Positions 32,723-44,845 of a stretch of DNA of 64,000 nucleotides are shown in pieces; the stretch's first letter is position 1, and each line of letters opens with the position of its first letter. This DNA is from Halictus rubicundus. Lineage: Eukaryota; Arthropoda; Insecta; Hymenoptera; Halictidae. A program made the position numbers and the translations under genes. Location: contig NC_135157.1 in NCBI RefSeq assembly GCF_050948215.1, positions 558,001 through 622,000 of the forward strand, given 5' to 3'. Below the pieces are notes generated by a model. The model saw nothing but the letters and a program-made list of their open reading frames with translations, searched no databases and had not been told where the DNA came from.

Positions 32723-33104
32723 GGCATAGCTACGAGCAAAGGTACGGAAGCGAAGTGGGGGTAGGCCGTAGCACAGACGTAACTGGCTACGTAGCTATGA
32801 TAATGCGTGTGACAAATACATGCAGCCTTGCCCTTGCCGTGGTTTCGTGCCCGCAGTTCTGTATATGCGCAGATACGACTGTACGGGCAGACGCTGAACA
32901 CTTCTGGTTTATACGAATGAAATAGACAAGGCTTGCGAGTAACACACAAAATTTACGCTACAGTCAACGCGTTAATAATACAATACGACATTAACTTAAA
33001 TCACTTTCTGACTGATTGCGAAACGAAAAAGATAATCTCAAATATTTCTGTTCATTCTGACTTAAGAATAAATCAACGTTTACGCTTTCTAGACCGCGGA
33101 TTAT

Positions 33105-33550
33105 CTAAATTGCGGATCTTTATGCAAATTATTATTTTCCTGCTAACACTTTATCTACCGGAAGCCTATAAATGGGATTTTTAATAATTATGCAATGTCA
33201 AATGGAAGCTTAAAATCCTTTTTTTTTTAATATAATAACCCCAAACGAAATTGTTAGATTACGTTATCGGTGTTTTATTGGTTCGTGATTGAAATTGCTA
33301 TTGCTGCTGTAAAATTTATTAAAAAATCCTTAGCCACGGACAATGGACTTTTAAAAATTATGAAATAATCGCCGGTAGATAATGTGATCATTTTATGAAA
33401 ACTAAAATAAGGGAAAAATTTCTTTGACTGATTAAGAGATTTTTTGTGTCAAAAAGAAGATCAAAATGTTATTCATTTTTATAAATACACGCGTTTTCTT
33501 GCAATTCAAAAATTTGCATATGACACAAATGCATAAAAATCCGCAGACTA
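33105..33550. mobile_element. MITE, TGCGGATTTTTATGCA family, copy 3
   Basis: Left end ATTGCGGATCTTTATGCAAA (33119) preceded by a second partial GACCGCGGATTA; right end ATGCATAAAAATCCGCAGAC. The copy is longer than usual (about 430 bp). In DGK theta intron. Confidence 0.55.
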
Positions 33551-34675
33551 ATCAACACTTTGTACATTTATTTAACATTAACCCTACTGATCGAGTGACC
33601 AATTTCACATTTTTTATTTTATAATTATTGGAATTAAAAAGATGCTTCCAGTAGAAATGGTCATAAAGTATGTGATATAATCTCAATGGACGTTGATAAT
33701 GTTTGAATAAAAAAAAATTGGGACAAGTCTATGTGAATTCAGTCTTATAATTTTTACAAAACAACGCATGCCAGTCTTATTTTGTGCTCGCTACGGTTAG
33801 TGTTCAGTAGTGAAGTTAAATAGAATCGTTTAATAGAATCTTGTTCCTGAGTTGGAAATAATAAAAGAAAGACTTTAATAACTTCAGTTTGTAAATGTAA
33901 CACCTAATAATTTTATTACTGAGACCATTAAACTTCATCGAAATTGATTCTGCATTGGATGTACATATTGGTTTATACTTCATTCATTTTAGTATCAACA
34001 ATTCAATATAGATTACAAAAACAAAAATGTTGCTTTTCTTTTATATTGTTCGATGTATGGAATAATATTACATGAAGTCAACCGAGTACCCCTGGACATG
34101 TTGGACCAGTTTTGAAAACAGTACATTTTATTATTGTAATTTCTCATTAGTTTATATTTGAGGTACTAAAAATTATGAATATTTCTACTCTCCCATTCCG
34201 ACTACCTAGAGAAGTTAAATTTTAACATATTCACCTTATAAGAATAAATTTCCAAAAGGACAGCTAAAAATAAGCAAGCCAAGGTGAAACAAACATTAAC
34301 AATTAGTTGAATCAAGGAACAAAATGCCTGGCTTTGAAAAATATTCGAAGAGGATTGCAACAAATGTAAAAATTGGTTCTTCAATTATTGTGATAAAAAG
34401 AGAAAAACTAAATAAAACAGCAAAGAAAATTATATCCAGAGCTCCACGCTTATTTCTGGGTGATAACGGCAGAGACTGTAGTATATTATCATTTTTTATT
34501 TTTATTGATAATGAATCAGGAAATTTTGGTATTTATATTATGAAGAAATATTTTTAAGAAATACTTCTTTTTGTGTTTCATTTAAATGTCCGAGGATGCC
34601 CGCCTTTCTCCTATTATGAATAAATTCACTTTTATTGCGACTTGCAGCTGGTAATAAACATATGCTTTTTTCCAG

Positions 34676-34888
34676 TGACTGAGAGGGTTTTGTCTCGAGA
34701 GGAAAAGCCATGGGAGATCGTGAAACAACTGGGCAAAGATTCGATAAGACAGATGGAGCTGATGCGGTTTTATCTGCAGCTGAAGGAAGATCCCCATGGA
34801 CCCAATCTGGTTTTATACGTAGGAAACCTGCCATTGAACCTGCCGGAAAGGATTTATGAAAATATACTGACTGAACTTGTAGGCAGAG
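34676..34888 (+). CDS. Dgk-theta: DGK theta exon: pre-catalytic region, 71 residues
   Basis: The acceptor TGCTTTTTTCCAG and donor GTAACT bound VTERVLSREEKPWEIVKQLG, KDSIRQMELMRFYLQLKEDP and HGPNLVLYVGNLPLNLPERI. The motifs PWEI, RFYLQ.KEDPHG and YVGNLP are typical of theta-type DGKs. The YVGNLP segment resembles the first strand of an RRM-like fold that continues in the next exon. This is inferred from the motif only. Confidence 0.9.
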
Positions 34889-34965
34889 GTAACTAATATT
34901 GAAAAGGGAAAACAAAGCATTTTGGGAAGGAATTGCTTACAGCAATAATTTTTTTGTGTAATTAG

Positions 34966-35100
34966 AAAACAAATTTTCTTCAATTGGTGCGATATACTAC
35001 GAACACGGCTCGATGATCATTATCTACGAGGATGCAAATAAGGCAGTCAGGGCATTGTACACATTGAAAGATTCAAAATACGAGGATAAACACCTTTCAG
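34966..35100 (+). CDS. Dgk-theta: DGK theta exon: end of the pre-catalytic region
   Basis: Acceptor TGTAATTAG, donor GTAATA; phase 1 on both sides. The 45 residues (ENKFSSIGAIYYEHGSMIII ... KAVRALYTLKDSKYEDKHLS) look like the second half of an RRM-like alpha/beta unit with YEDANKAVRALYTL as helix two. It is separated from the previous exon by a 77-bp intron, the shortest seen in this gene. Confidence 0.85.
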
Positions 35101-35324
35101 GTAATATTTTATATTATAATTCATTAACTTCGCAATAACTTGAATGCCAAACCACTATCTTGAAAAATTGCATTAAATCAAAGAAATTTAGTTAATGAGT
35201 CCGAGACTGCAGAGTTCAACTTTGCTATAGTTGGTTGTTCCTATAGCCCTTTCAGATTTTGTGACTGAATTTATTGAAAATAGAATGACTTACCGAAATT
35301 CGATTTACGCAAAATACGTTATGA

Positions 35325-35535
35325 CTAGATTGCGGATTTTTATGCATTATTGTCATTATTTTTTATTGTCTACATTATTTGCAAGATACAGGAGCGACAT
35401 AGACATTTATGCCTCCCCTTAATCATTTAAGTTAGTTCAAAATAATACAACAGTAATTTTAGATTCTATAAATGTTTTCATTGTTTTGCATTTCATTTAC
35501 TCACTGTTGTCATGAATGCATAAAAACTGCGGTGT
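35325..35535. mobile_element. MITE, TGCGGATTTTTATGCA family, copy 4
   Basis: GACTAGATTGCGGATTTTTA at the left and ATGCATAAAAACTGCGGTG at the right, inverted, about 210 bp. It lies in the intron just before the catalytic-domain exon at 35,638. Confidence 0.6.
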
Positions 35536-35637
35536 TGTTCTGCACTGCAGAAAGCAAATTCTATCGCTCTTATGTTACTGAAATGGCAGGGAATGTGTTG
35601 ATTATCTGAATATTTACGCGAAATTCCATTTCCATAG

Positions 35638-35842
35638 AAATGCGATTAATCGATTCGATGATTATAGTAATGCCACTGCCGAGTATCGAGCCAAGCATGG
35701 TCCCGTCAGGGGTGCAGCCATTGTTAGTTTTCGTGAACGTAAAATCTGGAGGTTGCCAAGGCCTCCAATTGATCTCCAGCTTTCGTAAACTTTTAAATCC
35801 TTATCAAGTGTTCGATCTGGACAATGGAGGACCACTTCTTGG
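35638..35842 (+). CDS. Dgk-theta: DGK theta exon: start of the catalytic domain
   Basis: Acceptor TTTCCATAG, donor GTACGT. The frame holds VMPLPSIEPSMVPSGVQPLL then VFVNVKSGGCQGLQLISSFR and LLNPYQVFDLDNGGPLLG. The VFVNVKSGG strand-turn is the opening of the DAGKc fold, and LNPYQVFDL completes the first strand-helix pair. The sequence is intact and strongly conserved in type, arguing that the gene is functional. A MITE (35,919-36,360) lies 76 bp into the next intron. Confidence 0.93.
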
Positions 35843-35918
35843 GTACGTAAAACAATCTATTCTGTAACTCCCAATGGCTATGCAACTTCGTCTTATGTAA
35901 AGATTTTAACATCTTAAA

Positions 35919-36360
35919 TAGGGTGAGTCAGTAAGATCTACTATTTAAAATAATTTCATATCAATTAGTTGTATCAAAAAACTTTTTAATGAGTTACATA
36001 TGTCGCATTTTAAGGGGCGCATCGAATAGGTACAATTTGATTTCTTTATATCTCATTTTTTCGGAGATGTCAAGGCGACTTTGAGTTTCTTCAAAGTCAA
36101 CACACCTTTTTTTTTTAATACCGCGTTGTTGCCGATGGAAGGACGCATTCAGCAACCCATAATATTATCACCTTAAGTTGACCTTGAAAAAACCTTTGAA
36201 GAAAATTGAAGATGATATCCTAGAAAAAATGGGATATAAAAAATCAAATTGTACTCATTCAATGCGTACCTTAAAATGCTACATAATCCATTAAAATGTT
36301 TTTTTATACGACCGATAGATACCGAGTTTTTTTCATAGTACTTCTTACTGATTCGCCCTG
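35919..36360. mobile_element. MITE with AGGGTGAGTCAGTAAG ends (about 440 bp)
   Basis: Left TAGGGTGAGTCAGTAAGA is mirrored by CTTACTGATTCGCCCTG at the right. The subterminal blocks (TATGTCGCATTTTAAGG..GCATCGAATAGGTACAATTTGATTT) are also mirrored. The tips resemble those of the DD41D element at 19,568 (CAGGGTGAGTCAC), so it may be mobilised by that family (inference). Confidence 0.65.
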
Positions 36361-36819
36361 TACTGTGCAACTCGAAAAATTCTGATTCTGCTCAAGAAAT
36401 TAATTTTAAAATATCGAACCAAACGAACAATTTAAGCATATCGAAGTGTAAACTCCTCATGGTGTATCTCTTATATTACTGTAAAGTTGATGGTACACCT
36501 TCCATTCAAAGCTCAATAAAACAGCCAAAAATATCGTAGGAAGAGTTCTCCTAGTGCCTGACGTTGGAGGTTTTTTTTAAATGAATGAAAAAATATAATA
36601 CTTTGTTTTGTTTTTACTTTGAGTTATTTATAAATCAACAATATTAGAAACCAAATATAGTAAAAATAACCAAAATTTCCGTAGTAATTAACTTAAATTA
36701 TCATTGTTCTTTGGTTATATGATTTTAAAAATTGTATAATGGGATAGCGTTACAAGCCTCGTGGACCCATTTTTGGCAACTCGAACGTGATGAAACGTGA
36801 TTATTGTCAAAGTTCTGAA

Positions 36820-37040
36820 TGTTAAAGGTCTCCCAATTACTGTGGGGATCCTAATTACTGTGCCTATATTAATTATACTTATTTTTAAAGCATAATGAAT
36901 ATTAAAAATATATATATAAACTGATTTTAATAAAAAAAACTTAATATCTTTTTTAATATACATTATGATTTAAAAATAAGTATAATTAATATAGGCACAG
37001 TGATTGGTACCCACACAGTAATTGAATACTTTACCCTAGC
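36820..37040. repeat. Foldback palindrome, copy B
   Basis: The blocks CCAATTACTGTG...CTATATTAATTATACTT, AAGCATAATGAATATTAAAA and their inverse match the core of copy A at 9,400-9,620. It sits about 100 bp upstream of the GGDGTVGW exon. Confidence 0.65.
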
Positions 37041-37144
37041 TATTGTCGGATGGTAGGTGTTGTCCGGCGTTAGGGGAACCCTCCTATTACATACTAAAGA
37101 ATTCGAATTTGTTGAAAATTGAAATCCTGCATTCTTCATTTCAG

Positions 37145-37464
37145 ACTCTACGTTTTTCGCCATATAAGGGACTACAAGATTTTAGTTTGTGGTGGGGACG
37201 GAACTGTAGGATGGGTGCTGCAGTGTTTGGATAATGTGGGACAGGACAGCGAGTGTTCCTCGCCTGCCTGCGCCGTTCTTCCTTTGGGAACCGGAAACGA
37301 TCTTGCGCGTGTCCTTTGCTGGGGTACCGGTTATACCGGTGACGAAGATCCCTTGAATCTGCTTCAAGATGTTATCGATGCAGAGGAATCTCAGTTGGAT
37401 AGGTGGACAGTAATTTTTCCCACGGAAGAAAAAGAAGACAAACAGTTACTTAACAATCCAGGAG
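37145..37464 (+). CDS. Dgk-theta: DGK theta exon: catalytic core with GGDGTVGW and GTGNDLAR
   Basis: Acceptor TTCATTTCAG, donor GTTTGT. It encodes LYVFRHIRDYKILVCGGDGT, VGWVLQCLDN, CAVLPLGTGNDLARVLCWG and a linker ending in LLNNPG. GGDGTVG is the glycine-rich ATP-binding loop of DAG kinases and PLGTGND the second conserved loop. No key residue is lost. It joins in phase 1 to the accessory-domain exon. A foldback repeat (36,820-37,040) lies about 100 bp upstream of the acceptor. Confidence 0.95.
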
Positions 37465-37796
37465 GTTTGTCAAATTACGCATAAATATTTGTACAAAAAT
37501 AAGAATGTATCTTTGAAACCAACATCTTCTTAAAATATCTTTATATTAAAGAAAATTATATTATATTTATATTTTTCTTAAAAATAATTGTTGATAGCAG
37601 CTTTTGACAACATAATTATTAACAGTAAAACTACCGGACGAGTCAAAGTGGCAAAATTCCTTATTCTTCTTTACAATTATTAAAATGTTAAAACCGTTTT
37701 TATGAGAAATTCTGTTTCAGACCATCTTTATTGAAACATGTATTGTAATAAAAATTGTACGCAATATGAATAAATACAATCTTGCCATTGTTATAA

Positions 37797-37995
37797 TTAG
37801 ACTGCGGATCTTTATGCAAATTCCAATTTTCATAGATTATTTTACACAAATCAGGAACGAGCTAAATTTATTAACTAAAAAATTTCTTACGGTAAGCATA
37901 GAGTGGAGATGTCATTGATATTTGTTGCTATACATGTTTTCTTATATTTTGAAAATACGTGAACACTACAAATACATAAAGAGCCACAGTCTCGT
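37797..37995. mobile_element. MITE, TGCGGATTTTTATGCA family, copy 5
   Basis: Left end TTAGACTGCGGATCTTTATG; right end CATAAAGAGCCACAGTCTCG, more diverged. About 200 bp, in a DGK intron. Confidence 0.5.
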
Positions 37996-38343
37996 TATAG
38001 TCGATAATTCTAGTGTTAATATCTATCACTTGTTTTTCCTTAACACTAGATCTACCGTTAAATTGCTTTATAAAATTAAGAAGAATGTGTTTATTAAATT
38101 TTCTGAGTGAACTCCACATAATTGTATTTTAATCGGGGACAGAATAGAAGTTGTTTCTGAGAATATATATTTTGCACAATGTGCAATGTTAGCCGCTTTC
38201 TTACCAGGAAAAATTGGATTTTTTTATTGTAGAGTTTATTTAGAGTACGTTCGATTAGATTTATCTCAGTAATATTCTTACTTACTCTTTCTGAAAAACT
38301 TAGGCTATAAAATTGTACATCGTTTCGCATTCGAATGTTACAG

Positions 38344-38629
38344 CCGGTGCTACCAGTGAGGACAATACGAAAATATACGTGATGAACAATTACTTTGGTA
38401 TTGGTGTTGACGCGGAGCTGTGCCTGGCCTTCCATAAGGCCAGAGAAGAAAATCCGGACAAGTTCAAGAGCAGATTTCGTAACAAACAGATGTATGTAGC
38501 GATGGCAATTCGACAGATAATGAAAAAAACAGCTTGTAAAGATTTGCATACGAAAATTCGGTTGGAGGTGGACGGGAAGCTCGTCGAGCTACCCCAAGTC
38601 GAGGGGATAATTATCCTGAATATTTTAAG
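38344..38629 (+). CDS. Dgk-theta: DGK theta exon: accessory domain, first part
   Basis: Acceptor TTCGAATGTTACAG, donor GTATTT. It encodes GATSEDNTKIYVMNNYFGIG, VDAELCLAFHKAREENPDKF and KSRFRNKQMYVAMAIRQIM, then VELPQVEGIIILNIL. NNYF.IGVDA and F...RE..P..F..R..NK are the accessory-domain signatures of DAG kinases. It leaves in phase 2, forming the Ser codon of SWGSG with the next exon. Confidence 0.95.
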
Positions 38630-39382
38630 GTATTTTATATCTTCTCACTGCATGTACTATAATTACTTACAGATATACTTCAGTAAGTTGTAATTACAAA
38701 TTTTCAATAAGAACGTTTATAAGAAGCGAGACCAAAGAAAATATTATTTACCCTATTAGAGGTTTTATCATATTCCAATAAAAATACAGAACCTTTTTTT
38801 CTAATAACTTTACATTTATTGCAAAAAGATAAACGTAAGATGCCTGTGTGAAGATACGAAGATTGAGCATTCTTTCAACTGATTGCTACGATTATGACTT
38901 TTGAAGGCATCTGAAACAAACAGTTACAGGAAAATATTGTTCAGTGAGGATATAGATATGGTCTATATCACAATCTTCCATTACGACTAATTTGTTAATT
39001 ATAGAAGCAACTTTGCACATATTTTAATCATTTTAGTGTGGACGAAAATGACATCTTTTCGGAATATTCATAGAAAGTGTCATTGAAATCGGATGCACGG
39101 TCACGAAAATATCGTGGCAGTTATTTCGAAAAACATGGCTCTGAGAAAAAACCGTTTGAAGTTTTACTTTAAGTTTAGATACGATAAAAAGACATTAGGT
39201 GTACTTACAACCTACAGTACCTGCAAATTTTGAAGAAGTACCCGGAAACACATTTGTAGGAAACCAAAAATCGATTTTTTGACATTTATAGACCGGAATA
39301 CCCCCATTTGAAATGAGTTCAAAGTGTCGTCAAAAATAAATACTGATAGTTTGTCATATCCAATTTTACTTTAATTATACAG

Positions 39383-39542
39383 TTGGGGCTCTGGGGCGAA
39401 TCCCTGGGGACCAGACACCAAGGTAGACCAGTTTCATACGCCAAACCATTGGGACGGCATGTTGGAGGTGATTGGGGTCACAGGAGTGATGCATCTCGGA
39501 CAAATTCAGTCTGGTCTTCGAGGAGGATTGAGGATAGCCCAG
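39383..39542 (+). CDS. Dgk-theta: DGK theta exon: accessory domain, second part
   Basis: Acceptor TTAATTATACAG, donor GTAAGA, 160 bases. The product is WGSGANPWGPDTKVDQFHTP, NHWDGMLEVIGVTGVMHLGQ and IQSGLRGGLRIAQ. NI(L)SWGSGANPWG, DG.LEV.GV and HL.QIQ.GL match the accessory domain. It ends in phase 0. Confidence 0.95.
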
Positions 39543-40009
39543 GTAAGATTTGTTTACAGTGTCATCATAGTTCCTCTTATACTTATGCTTTACTATTGAC
39601 TTGAGAAATGTAAAGTATAGATCGTGTTTGACTTCTACCAGTTTGTCTGCGAGTATTTGTACAGATTTCTATTTTTATAAATCAATTCACTTTTTTAAGT
39701 GTTCTTAATTGTTTAGAGTATTAAGCAGACAGATGATTGACAAGAATAATTCGACGTGCGTTACGAAAAATATCGAGTGTCTCACGAAGAGTGGCACATT
39801 TCAATGTGTCATGGGAAGTAGCGCGTTTCGAAATTTCTGCCGATTTTTATTATTATCTCCGTAACTGTCGCAAGGATCTGAACTGTAACTGTCCAAATTT
39901 TATCCCTACCACTAGGGAGACCCCCCTTGGAACCAGTTAAGTTGTAAATACGCTCGACAACCGAGTCAGCGAGGGGTCGAGTATCGGTGATACTCACACT
40001 AATGCCAGC

Positions 40010-40200
40010 GAAGCAAAAGACTGCTTTTCTAATTTTTTATTTTTTTTTATGAAACTTTAACCATTGTATTCTTCTCGTTTTTTTTTTTTAATTAAGTGAG
40101 ATGACGGTAATACAACAGTATTATTAATTTCTTTATTTTTTCTGTGTTGCATTTGAACTACTCGTTTCTGTTATAAATGCATAAAATCCGTAGTCTAGTT
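40010..40200. mobile_element. MITE, TGCGGATTTTTATGCA family, copy 6
   Basis: Right end AATGCATAAAATCCGTAGTC is clear; left end AAAAGACTGCTTTTCTAATT is weak. About 190 bp. Confidence 0.45.
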
Positions 40201-41185
40201 AGTACACAGTGTAAAAACACAGTCACAATTGATATAAGATGTCTCCAAGAAGTATTTGAACACTAACTTTCCGATTTTCGAAAGTAGTCGATATTTATAC
40301 TGTTACAAATTGTTCAAGCTTTTGAACAAAATTATTTTCTCGCCGAAAAATTAGTTTTCGTTCATTTATGTTGGATTAAGTCTAACTTATTTTAATTAAC
40401 AAACGTTTATTTCACTTAAAAATACCCTCACCGTTTTTATCTTTGCAATAGAATTCTGAGCTGTCTATGAAACATGATATTTTTTGTGGCTAAAGACAAA
40501 CCTCTCTATTTTTCGTAGCAATATGCCGAATATGCTACCTATCATCGCGAAAAAGCACATGTTATTCTTCTTGACCATGAATGGAATTATAATACTTTTC
40601 GAGACCAAAATCGAAACATACTGTTTTTCGTGGTCAGAAAGGGCAATGTACTATATAATCTTCGTAAGACGAATAAAACGTGATATTTTTCGTAACGCAC
40701 GTCTAGTAAAACACGAAATTGTATTTTTACCGTTTTAAATTAACCCTTGAGTGAACTATAGGTGCCGATGTGGCTCCACTCTTTGTCCTAATAATTATTT
40801 AAGGTGTAACTATTAATAATATAACTATTTTAAGAGTCAGATGAAATTTTATTATCTCACTGCATTTCTCATTTTGATCGACGTGAATATTAAATGTAAT
40901 TTAATTGAAGTATTGCAATTTTAAAGCACAGTCTGAAAGTCCACTTAAGGGTTAAACGAATTACCAACACGTATACGTTGTTTTATAAAAGTTACAAGGC
41001 TCAATTTATTTAGATTTCTCGCAATTGTGCTCGTATGAAGAAATTTATTTAATAATTTCTGATAGAAGCATCTTTGTAATTTCAATAACTATAAAATAAG
41101 AAACGTGAAACTGGTCATTTTACCAGGTCGTGGTACTGTTAGTGTTAATAGTCATGGTGAAGCTCAGGCACGAGTTTATTTCTAG

Positions 41186-41426
41186 AGTTTTCTTTCGATA
41201 TAAGACGATGACTCGGGGCGGTTTTCGAAGTATTGCAGGTGAGGGCATCTATTCGACTTGACATCGTTTTTGAATGGGCCGAGGGTTTATGGGTTCCATG
41301 AAGTTGTCAGGCAGACTATAAAGTGGTCGACAGAGCAGCGACATCTTTCGTTGAAAATTAAAGAAAAGAGGATAGAGGTTTTCTTGTAGCGGAAAAAACA
41401 TCGTCATCTTATATCGAAAGAAAACT
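41186..41426. repeat. 27-bp inverted repeat upstream of a DGK exon
   Basis: AGTTTTCTTTCGATATAAGA (41186) is mirrored by TCTTATATCGAAAGAAAACT (ending 41426), about 190 bp apart. The right arm ends 58 bp before the exon at 41,484. It may be the ends of an unrecognised element. Confidence 0.5.
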
Positions 41427-41483
41427 GCAGTACTTCAGCAACTAACTCCGAGATACTGAATGTCAATTTTGTACCTCTCGCAG

Positions 41484-41591
41484 GGAGGACACATAAAGAT
41501 TCATTTGCAGTCCGATATTCCGGTACAAGTCGATGGAGAGCCATGGGTCCAGATTCCAGGGCATATCGCAGTTTTAAAATCAGCGTTGACG
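41484..41591 (+). CDS. Dgk-theta: DGK theta exon: end of the accessory domain
   Basis: Acceptor GTACCTCTCGCAG, donor GTAATC, exactly 36 codons in phase 0. It encodes GGHIKIHLQSDIPVQVDGEP then WVQIPGHIAVLKSALT. The QVDGEPW motif is near-universal in DAG kinases. This is the last constitutive exon seen. From here the transcript can join either of two downstream terminal exons, both phase 0. Confidence 0.95.
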
Positions 41592-42326
41592 GTAATCTTG
41601 GTACAGACATCCGTAACAACCCCATAATTCCATTGAAATAGAGAACAGAGTGGGTGTAATGCACCGTAAGAGTTAATTTTCCTATTTTTGGCTCTGAAGT
41701 TCTCTCACCTGTCTCCTTTCTATTATAGCATCTACTTTGTGTTCTCCAATTAACCCTTTGCACTGCAACTTCCCTGTATAGTATTCCATTTTCATTCTCA
41801 CTTATGTTAGTATTTGACAACCGTTTCGACGACAGTGCATTTAGGTATTGAAAACACTTGACACTCGAACAACCGATTAGGAAGATCTCCCTATTATAGA
41901 ATATGGTGACTCGAGTAACTGCCCAAACACTCTTTAAGGCGATACACCATCATGTAAGTTTAAATCTATTGGTAAAATAAAGTTTTTTTTTTCAATAATT
42001 GTTATATAAAATGAAAATATTTTTTGTATTATTTATTATTTTGTATTATTTAAAATTACAAGAAGCGACGTTATATAATATTATCTATCAGCATGTTTGG
42101 CGGGCCCTTCTTAGATGGCACTCAGTACCAAAAGTTACTGGAACATAGCAAGCAAAAAGATTTTATGTGAATTCAATCAAGAACAAATACTTTTCAATGT
42201 AACGTGCGATTTTACTGATATCTTAATTTATTGAATTTTTGTAAATATTTGAACTTAATTATTCTTAGGAGAAAAAAGATTACATTCTTTAAGCAGCCGC
42301 CATTGTCGTACTGTTTTCATGCATTA

Positions 42327-42621
42327 AATAATTATTTAAATAAGAAGAAATTTTTAATATACCACGTTTTTAAGACGGACTAAAAAGTGGAAAATAATTT
42401 CTCTCTAGGGTCAGATTATACTAGGCAGATAAGACGCTGCTGGTATAAAAACGCTAGATACAAAAACAGGGTAATCAAATTCAGCCGATAGAAGCCTTTA
42501 TAGACTCTCAGCGTCTTACCTGCCTAGTATAATCTGACCCTAGAGAGAAATTATTTTCTACTTTTTAGTCCGTCTTAAAAACGTGGTATATTAAAACTTT
42601 CTTTTTATTTAAATAATTATT
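42327..42621. repeat. Strong palindrome (295 bp) in the DGK intron
   Basis: The arms of about 115 bp are nearly perfectly complementary. They include GGGTCAGATTATACTAGGCA and GACGGACTAAAAAGT on the left, and their inverse on the right, around a loop of roughly 65 bp (42,455-42,515). Transcribed, it would form a long hairpin between the last constitutive exon and the alternative terminal exons. Probably a foldback or MITE; no relative was noticed here. Confidence 0.75.
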
Positions 42622-42985
42622 CTCTGCGTTTGTGTCTTGTGAGTATGTTGTCATTCAGTTCTGAGCTATGTTTAAAGTTTCAAGTTTCTAGCGCATCGGG
42701 AAGTTAGTATAAAATCAGTTTCCAAATTTATACCAAACAGACAAACAGACAGACAAGAAAGCGAGCTAATAAAAACGTGGTAAAAATCGTACTCTTCATT
42801 GAAAAGTATTTATTCTTAAATAAGTTCGCATAAAAATTGTTTTGCCTTTTATGTTTCAGTAACTTCTCATTTTAATAAAAAAAATTTCACAAGGTATGAC
42901 GGTCAAAGATTATCTTTTGTAGTTATTTATTGAACAAATAACGGTAAAGAGGCAGTGAGCTCACAATTTTATCCGACAGTGTATA

Positions 42986-43853
42986 CAGCATGTCCCATGA
43001 ATGTTGCACTTCCTTGAAACGGGTGATTCCTAAGGTCATTTGGAATAATTTTTTCCGTTGCGAAAATGTTCTCCACAGTTTCGTTAAGGAATTATCGAAG
43101 AAAAATACAGACTAATCAGAGCGCGGATACAGCGGACGGATTCCGCGCTCTAATAGATCCGTTTTTTTTTTTCATTAATAACTCCTCAGCAAAGCCGCGG
43201 AGAAAATTTGAAGAGCTCAGAGCAAGAAAAGGTCAGCTCGATTTAGACATGACTGCTCACATAGATTTTCTAATCGTTCGGAGCAACAAACAGTCAGAGC
43301 GACTGAAAACATTCGGGGCAACAAACGGTCACATGTAAGGTATTTGTGCGAAAATGCCCGGAATTTGTACGTTATTCGACATTCGCGCCAAGTAAAGATA
43401 GTCATACGAGTATAGCACACAGAAGCGATCGGACTGTGAAAAATGGAACACAACATTGAATGTAATATAAAAAATTTGATGATGTAAACAACTTAGTATC
43501 AAAATACATACCATCAGTATATCATGATTCGTTATAAAATAATATAATTTTTTTTCTATAATTACGTTAAGATTTGTGACGACAACTGAATCGTGGCTGT
43601 GAAGATGATAATAATAAATATAACTTCTTGTAAAAAAATTGCTAGTTATGAAATTATGTTAAATAAAATATATAATGAAAGTTTTTTAGTTAACCGTTTG
43701 TTGCACCGAACTATCGAAAAAATTTGTTCTTTTACAGTCACGTCGAAATCGATCGTTGCCCTGAGCTCTTCATTTTCGCAAAGGAAAAAGTTACTTCAAG
43801 TGACTTTAGAAATCACCCATTTCAAGGAAGTACAATATTTTTAGGACACCCTG
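42986..43853. mobile_element. MITE, CAGGGTGTCCC family, copy 2 (868 bp)
   Basis: Ends CAGCATGTCCCATGAATG and TTTTTAGGACACCCTG, flanked by TA. The subterminal AAAAAGTTACTTCAAGTGAC is shared with copies 1 and 3. The outer 200 bp each side match copy 3. The inside (about 43,190-43,690) is extra and holds no recognisable gene. Confidence 0.7.
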
Positions 43854-44310
43854 TATATCGGGACATTACTGGTAATATGTGAAAACTTTTTCCGAAACAT
43901 GCTGAGTTTATTATTGTACAGTCTCGTTAGCTCGAAATGTGCGACGCCATGGCGAAATACTCAAATACAGTAGACGTCAAGAGGACAGACTTCAAGTGCA
44001 AAGGGTTAACAGTCGTATAATGAAATTGCTATACCCGACACCCTGGAACCTTGTCGTCGATATTCACTCATGCTGTTCGATTTCATGTAGAATGATGGGG
44101 CTACCTACATATTTGTCGCACGTTGACTCTCTGCCGGAGCATCTGTATGTACTAGCCGCCTAAATCTTATTTATCATGATGCTCTTTGACGCAGTGCTCC
44201 ATATGAAAGTGCTATTATCACCCGTAACTGCTGGTGTCCGGCAGCGCATGCAATCCTCCCCTAATCGCACTCGTTGACTAATTATCTCCTTGTTCCTTTG
44301 TTCGCTCCAG

Positions 44311-44433
44311 GCAACCATGTTGAAGAAAAATAAGATCAAGCGTCGGAATACCGAACCGTCGATTCCACCCGCTAACGGGGAGGAGGGCAAGAGCACGGAC
44401 GAGTGTACCAACAAAACCGCAGCTTGCAACTAG
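44311..44433 (+). CDS. Dgk-theta: DGK theta alternative terminal exon A
   Basis: A strong acceptor (TTCCTTTGTTCGCTCCAG) precedes a 40-codon frame ending in TAG at 44431. It begins ATMLKKNKIKRRNTEPSIPP and ends TDECTNKTAACN. The first sixteen residues are clearly homologous to exon B, and the remainder is unrelated. RRNTEP fits the mode-1 14-3-3 pattern R-x-x-S/T-x-P and a basophilic kinase site (inference). It joins KSALT of the previous exon in phase 0. Confidence 0.88.
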   Translation, partial: ATMLKKNKIKRRNTEPSIPPANGEEGKSTDECTNKTAACN

Positions 44434-44845
44434 TCGATGATTTACACAATTCGTGATTCAAGTTTCCGACCAGTGCTCCGCCTAGACTCCCCGACTGTTG
44501 TTCTTCCCAGATTCTGCAACAATAGAGGGGAGTTTCGGCGTGGCCACGCCATGCGAAATATAGAACACGTACATGTACTCTTCCTGTATAGTTGAAACTC
44601 CATTCGATGTTTCCGTCGCATGTAGCCCTCTGTGCCACTATTGTTGATGTATCCGAGTGATCGGCGAATTAGCTGGACAGCTTCCGGTGTCCGATCGGTT
44701 AACGGCTTCGCACCAGAGATCCAAAATAACAGTTATTGGTAAATATTAGGTCGCTGCATATGAAACCACCGATTGCAGAATGCAAATTTTATGAAGTGTT
44801 TCGATCAATAAATACATACTATTGTTGTTCTGCAGGTTTATTATA

